Shown here in pieces: positions 59,401 through 64,000 of a DNA stretch of 64,000 nt (position 1 is its first letter; every line of letters starts with the position of its first letter). The notes beneath the pieces were generated by a model. That model did not search any database and was not told the origin of the DNA. It saw nothing but the letters and a program-made list of their open reading frames with translations. The DNA lies in assembly GCA_028641055.1 (NCBI GenBank), contig CM054060.1, positions 292,998,660-293,062,659 on the forward strand, in the 5' to 3' direction. Both the position numbers and the translations under genes were made by a program. The stretch is from Alopecurus myosuroides (taxonomy: Eukaryota > Streptophyta > Magnoliopsida > Poales > Poaceae).

Positions 59401-62400
59401 TTGGAAATGCCATCCAATTTGGTAAAATACCAGTAACCATTTCTAACATTTTTAGGGAGAGTTTAAGAATGAATTTTGATGTGAATCCAATTGGATGAGC
59501 TTGTGTGTGATTAGATCTATGTAATCCAAGAATTTCATAAGTTTTAGAGCTCTATATTATTTTTGGTGTGGATTTCTAGAAACAACACTTTTCTGTTTAT
59601 TTTGAATCTTGTGTGTTTGATTTAAAATAAATGATTGTTTGTTAGAAACTTGTTTCCAAGCATGAGTAAATGTGTTGGTCACTGTTATTAAGTGTTTTCT
59701 TTCATTACTAGTATTTTAGGAAGATTGTGCATGATTGGGAAAAAAACAATTAGAAATAGAATTAGTTTCTTATTGTTTTCTAGTATTTTTGTGGACTAGA
59801 TGTTGTGAGCTAGTTTTGCTATTATTAAATACCTAGGTTTTTGTGATGGTTATGTGAGTCCAGTACCATTTTGGTACTGATGTGGTGATGGTATCACCTC
59901 TGTTAGCTTCCACATTATTTCATAGGAGAGCATGTGTAGCATTGATTCTTTTATTTAGCTATATTGTTTTCACTAGTATGAGTAGTTGTTTTCATAGGAT
60001 TATTTTAAGTATAATTGATTACTAGCATGTGTAAGGTATATGTACTGTTAGTAGGTGTTTTTACTCATGTATCTATGGTTTAGGAAAATATCATGCTTAT
60101 AGTATTTATTGCTCCTCTAGTGTTGCATTAGTGTCCCACTAGATGTTGAGTTGGTTCCATTATTGTTGTCCTTTTATTTCTAGGAGTGTATGATGTTTCC
60201 TAGCATGTTTAGAATGTTTTCCTTTCTTTTATTATGGCATATATATTGTAGTTGTGTGCATTGATGGGTTGTGGAATGCAATTTATTCCTTAGGGCATGC
60301 TTGTGTAAATTTTCCCTACTAGTATGCTAATAGTTGACTCATGTTATTATGATATTTTGCTAAGAGTAATGTACCTTGTTGTTATTATGTTTTAGGGTGT
60401 GTTTTATTGACTTGTTACAATTTATTGAGCCACTGGTTTGTTTGGTTACTTTCATTATTGAGTGATTCCTTAGCTTTGGTGTAGACTTTAGCTTATTAAA
60501 TAACTAGATAATTCATTTGTGTTTTGTTTGTTTTGCTGTTGGGAAATTGTATGGATGTTTACCTTAGCATAAGTTTGGTGCTAGTGTTATCATTATATTT
60601 AGTAGTACCTTGTTGTATATGCTTAAGGCTAGTGGTAAACTTGTTCGGATTGATTGCTGGTGTTGTTGTTAATACCGACTGCCTTGGGTGTTGGTTTGAT
60701 GATTGATATTACATTGTTTGTTTATGAACACCTTAGTAGCCTCACCCTTGTTACCACAAGCTATATTCTTAGCATCCTTAATATCTTGGTATGATAGTGG
60801 TACACCCACTCAACCTATGATATTGGGATGTGGAATATGATTTTTCAACCATATGTTTTTCCTGACGATAGTCTTGTACTCTGAGAGTGTGTGAGGCAGT
60901 TCTCTCGATAGCTTATTGGGTGATTACATTAGTATGGGTTACCTTGATGTAGGTGTTGTATTGATTACTTGATTGTCCTTCTGGATCTGAGTGTGTGTCT
61001 TTTATTATTTTACGGCGTTAGAAAAACAAAGAAGAAGGAGATGGAGTCGTAGAGCTGTGTGTCAAGATCAAGCTATCTCAAGGCCAGGGACACAAAGGGA
61101 TTTAAGGCAAGCCATCCTGATGCTTGCTGATATTACACTTATCATTATCTATCATGCATGTTTTACTTCCGAAAAGTTTTACAAAACTTTTATTTACAAA
61201 AGAAAACTATTTTTGAAGTGAGTATCACTTCTATTAATATTATATATAGACTATGCCAGTAGTTGATACTTGGTGTTACCAAGCCCATAGCCACCATACG
61301 GTATTTATTACCATCACATACATTAGTCCCTAAATGGACACCTTAAAAATTGTGTTTTTACAAAACAAAGGCTTTATGAAAAACCCGGAGAAAAGGCGGA
61401 CCCTTATTCTCCGGAGGAATGTGGAAGTGGTCATTTTTGGGAAAAACTCGTTTTCAAAAATGACACATAACCTAGTCTTCGCCGGACAACCTTTACTGTA
61501 CTGCCACTCTACCCCTATATGGGTATGGGGCCTATCTAGATGCTTGAACTTGTTAGTATGGGTCCTATCCCAAGATGCTATAGAGAGGATGAGTCTCTGA
61601 ACCGAAGTGTCGCTAGGAGGGAGTAACGGGACATACAAAGTGAGGGATTAAGTTACCCCCCGGAAGCGACAATTGGGTCCCCTGTTTGGCGATGTGTGAC
61701 ATGGTGTCAGGGGGAACAAACCTGATTGAAGGGATAGCCATATACTAGCTTGTGTCAGGGTGGACAGTTAGGATCAAGTCTCTGGTGCTTGCATATCGCT
61801 ATGACGATCCATGGGTGGTCCATGGCAGAGTTTTGGGTCTAGTGGATGTGTACACCTCTGCAGAGTACAACTTTTTCGAAGAAGCCGCGTCCTCGGATAT
61901 GGACAGTTGAATGGCCATGTAGCTAGCATTGTGTCAATGTTTTCAAAAAGATGTTTTTTCAAAAAGGAGTTGAACTTGGGAAGTTCAGAAAGGAAGGAAA
62001 TCTTGTACTGTGGAGGTACCGATGATGGAAAGCCAGAAGTTGTTTTACAAAACCAAAAAGTTTTGCAAATAAAACTTTTCTACTCTAAGCAAGAATTCTG
62101 GAAACTGATTCCAAGAAGTTTTGCAACGAGAAAAATATTCTCTTAACAAAGCTTTACAAAACCTCTTGTACATGTGATATCTACAAGAGAAATAAAACTA
62201 TATTATTTTCTTCTTAAGTATCTTCTTCAACGAAGATACAGATTAATTTGACTGCAACTGTGGTGTCATCCTCTATGAACACCATTGATAGTGAACCCTA
62301 TTTATAGCCTACCTATTCCACCATATAATCATACTTGCATATTTGGTAAGTTACATGATGGATGTCTTGCTGAGTACATTCAAACGTACTCATTTGGTTT

Positions 62401-62776
62401 CGCCCCTGGTATATACTTGCCAGACATCGAGAAGGAATCTCAGGAGGAGATCAACGAGGAGAAGTACTGCGCTGATGGCCTTGCGAACTAGGATCGTCTC
62501 CTAGTCAGCAGCCTGTAGGTTAAGGCGTGACTTGGGCTCTACCGCGTTTGGTGTGTGTTTAGTCTTCCGATGTGTGTGTTGTGTGTTGCCCTGCGTGGTA
62601 TCCGTTTAGGCTTGGTCAAGTGACCATGTCCCTTTTGTAAGTGTTTATGCAACCGTGTAATGGATATTGTATCTGTGTACCAACTTGATATGTTGTTCAC
62701 GACTGAATTTCCTGGGATCGTGAATGTATGCATATCGAAGGTGTCCTTGAACAGTGGTTCTGGGGCGGACCTTACA
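56409..62776 (+). repeat. Element D 3' LTR (6368 bp)
   Basis: Second LTR, collinear with 47725-54060. It has substitutions and small indels throughout and an extra short tract near 61945-61965. The GC-rich block is at about 57950-59070. It ends GGCGGACCTTACA, then CCCCT. Confidence 0.92.
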
Positions 62777-62781
62777 CCCCT

Positions 62782-62910
62782 CCCCAAATCACGCCCTGCG
62801 ACCGCCTCCGCAGCAGCCAAAGAAGACGCACTAGTCTCCACTATCGACACGCCAAGACGCTATCGTCCCGTACTTCGCCGAAGCGCTGCCATGAATTGCC
62901 GCTCGCGGCA
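62782..62910. other. Unassigned GC-rich sequence between D and F
   Basis: 129 bp continuing 47427-47724 across the D insertion. The minus strand is open for about 30 codons (VSIVETSASSLAAAEAVAG) but too short to judge. It could be a gene fragment or transposon sequence. Confidence 0.4.
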
Positions 62911-64000
62911 TGATACGTCCATTTTGCATCACCGTTTTATATTTTGTTTTTCTGTTATTCATCGATATATTTAATGTTATGATGCATTACTTATGTTATT
63001 TTATCTTATTTTGCATGTTTCATAAATTTTTGGAGAATAAACACCGGGACCAGAAATCTGATGGAAAAAGCACCATCGAGATACCATTTTTCAGAAGATC
63101 AGAAGAAGAAGGGGGACACGTAGGTGACTTAGAAGTTCATAGGAGGAATCCAGCCAGAAGGGTATTCAGAGGGGGGCCAGCAGGGGCCCACCATGGGGTG
63201 GCGCCCCCCCTACCGTCTTTCGTGTACTTGACCCCAGGGAACCCTAAGCCCCATACCATCATGGAAGAATTATTCCTCTGCCGACTCGGGGCGGAAAACA
63301 CCCGAGAGAGAAAATCTCTCTGCCAGGGAGAAATCTTCCGGGGAAATTCCTCTTCGGACAGGGGAAATCATCCCCATCATCACCGCCATCACTCCGGGCA
63401 TCATCAAGATCGTCATCATCATCATCACCATCAGGACCATCACCCTCATCATCCACCGTCATCCCGCTATAATAATTAGGGGCCTCTATTGTTGTTTTAC
63501 ATTAGATATTTCTCCCGGTGTGGATTACCTGTTAGTAGTTGATGCTTGTGAGATTTATCGGTGTTAGCACTTTATGACCAGATTGTTATTATCCATTATA
63601 TCACCTCTGATCATGATCCAAATGATGTCTTCTGAGTAGTTCGTTTAGTTCTTGAGGACATGGGAGAAGTCATGATGTCAGTAGTGAAGTTATATTGAAG
63701 TAAAATATCTCGTGGATCGGTATTTAAGTTGTGGTGCTATTCTCCTAGTGGTGTCATGTGAATGTCGACTACATGATACTTCAACTTTTTGGGCATATGA
63801 CGATGCATTGTGTATTTGGATACTAATTGTGGGGTTGCCGGAGTGACAGAAACCTAAACCCCCATTAGGAAACCAATGCACGAGGTAGTGTAGAATCCCG
63901 GAGTTTAAAGCAGTGGTTAGTTTTATCTTAATTGCTTTCTTGTATTTGCGGATGCTTGCGAGGGGTTTAATCACAAGTTTTTATTAGTCCTAGTTGGGCG
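62911..64000 (+). mobile_element. Element F: start of an LTR, cut by window edge
   Basis: TGATACGTCCATTTTGCATC is a characteristic LTR start of Triticeae Gypsy elements. The following layout fits too: AT-rich head, GGGGCCCACC stretch with a short inverted repeat around 63178-63212, then AT-rich tail. No end is reached, so solo LTR versus full element cannot be told, and I do not name the family. Frames inside are low-complexity. Confidence 0.6.
63365..63468. repeat. Imperfect CAT/CAC trinucleotide repeat
   Basis: About 100 bp of CATCAT/CACCAT-like units inside LTR F. It gives a His-rich frame on one strand and an Asp-rich frame on the other; both are by-products of the repeat. Confidence 0.75.

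Larger units (their letters stand above)
47725..62776 (+). mobile_element. Element D: complete non-autonomous long-LTR retrotransposon (LARD), Gypsy type
   Basis: 15,052 bp with TSD, LTRs of 6336 and 6368 bp, PBS (54065-54076) and PPT (56395-56408), all in plus orientation. The 2.35-kb interior lacks any retrotransposon gene in sense direction. LTR ends, leader and PPT are close to those of A, while the LTR bodies are largely different, so D is a related but separate family. Visible substitutions and indels between its LTRs make it older than A. An antisense ORF with its own TATA box lies in the interior. Mobility would need proteins in trans. Confidence 0.92.

Noticed and set aside
62910..63479. 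189-codon frame with a His-rich tail in LTR F
   Set aside because: The tail is an imperfect CAT/CAC repeat and the rest is LTR sequence with no domain. The opposite Asp-rich frames are its mirror.

Overview
This window is intergenic DNA of a large plant genome, almost certainly a grass and most likely Triticeae (wheat, barley, rye or Aegilops). I base that on nested LTR retrotransposons, LTRs of 4-6 kb, tRNA-iMet-type primer sites (TGGTATCAGAGC) and a Maximus/SIRE-like Copia gag. I recognise no host protein-coding gene, rRNA, tRNA or CRISPR array. Nearly all of the 64 kb can be assigned to seven transposable elements. Family names are from memory and are tentative; boundaries rest on TG...CA ends, target-site duplications (TSDs), primer binding sites (PBS) and polypurine tracts (PPT) read directly from the sequence.

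Layout. (1) 1-31024: a Ty1/Copia element on the minus strand, entering from the left edge and ending with its 5' LTR at 29738-31024. Two later insertions cut it into three parts. Insertion A (1938-17740, TSD GAAGC) is a very young non-autonomous element with two 6071-bp LTRs and a 3.66-kb non-coding interior, a LARD (large retrotransposon derivative). Insertion B (18591-28629, TSD CAATC) has two LTRs of about 4.77 kb around an interior of only 500 bp. (2) 31032-35670, resuming at 47409-47426: a single long LTR (E) that carries a decayed hAT transposon (33695-34813) and is split by element C. (3) 35671-47408: C, an old Ty3/Gypsy element on the minus strand. It has an extra ORF before gag, a broken gag-protease, the first residues of RT, and a deletion running into its 3' LTR. 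(4) 47427-47724: unassigned sequence, which resumes at 62782 after D. (5) 47725-62776: D, a second LARD, plus strand, TSD CCCCT, 6.3-kb LTRs. Its interior holds a small antisense ORF with a membrane segment and its own TATA box. (6) 62911-64000: the start of another LTR (F), cut by the window edge.

How the parts relate. A, C and D have different LTR bodies but share the primer site, the leader just after it, the LTR 3' terminal block, a hairpin, an antisense TATA box and a splice-acceptor-like box. A and D also share the PPT type. A and D code for no retrotransposition protein, while C is a damaged member of a gag-protease coding lineage. The simplest reading is one Gypsy superfamily group in which long-LTR non-autonomous members are mobilised in trans by C-like partners. 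A also carries a D-type LTR end with a second primer-site-like motif inside its leader, a trace of recombination between the two. By eye, relative ages run C (oldest), then D, then B, with A youngest.
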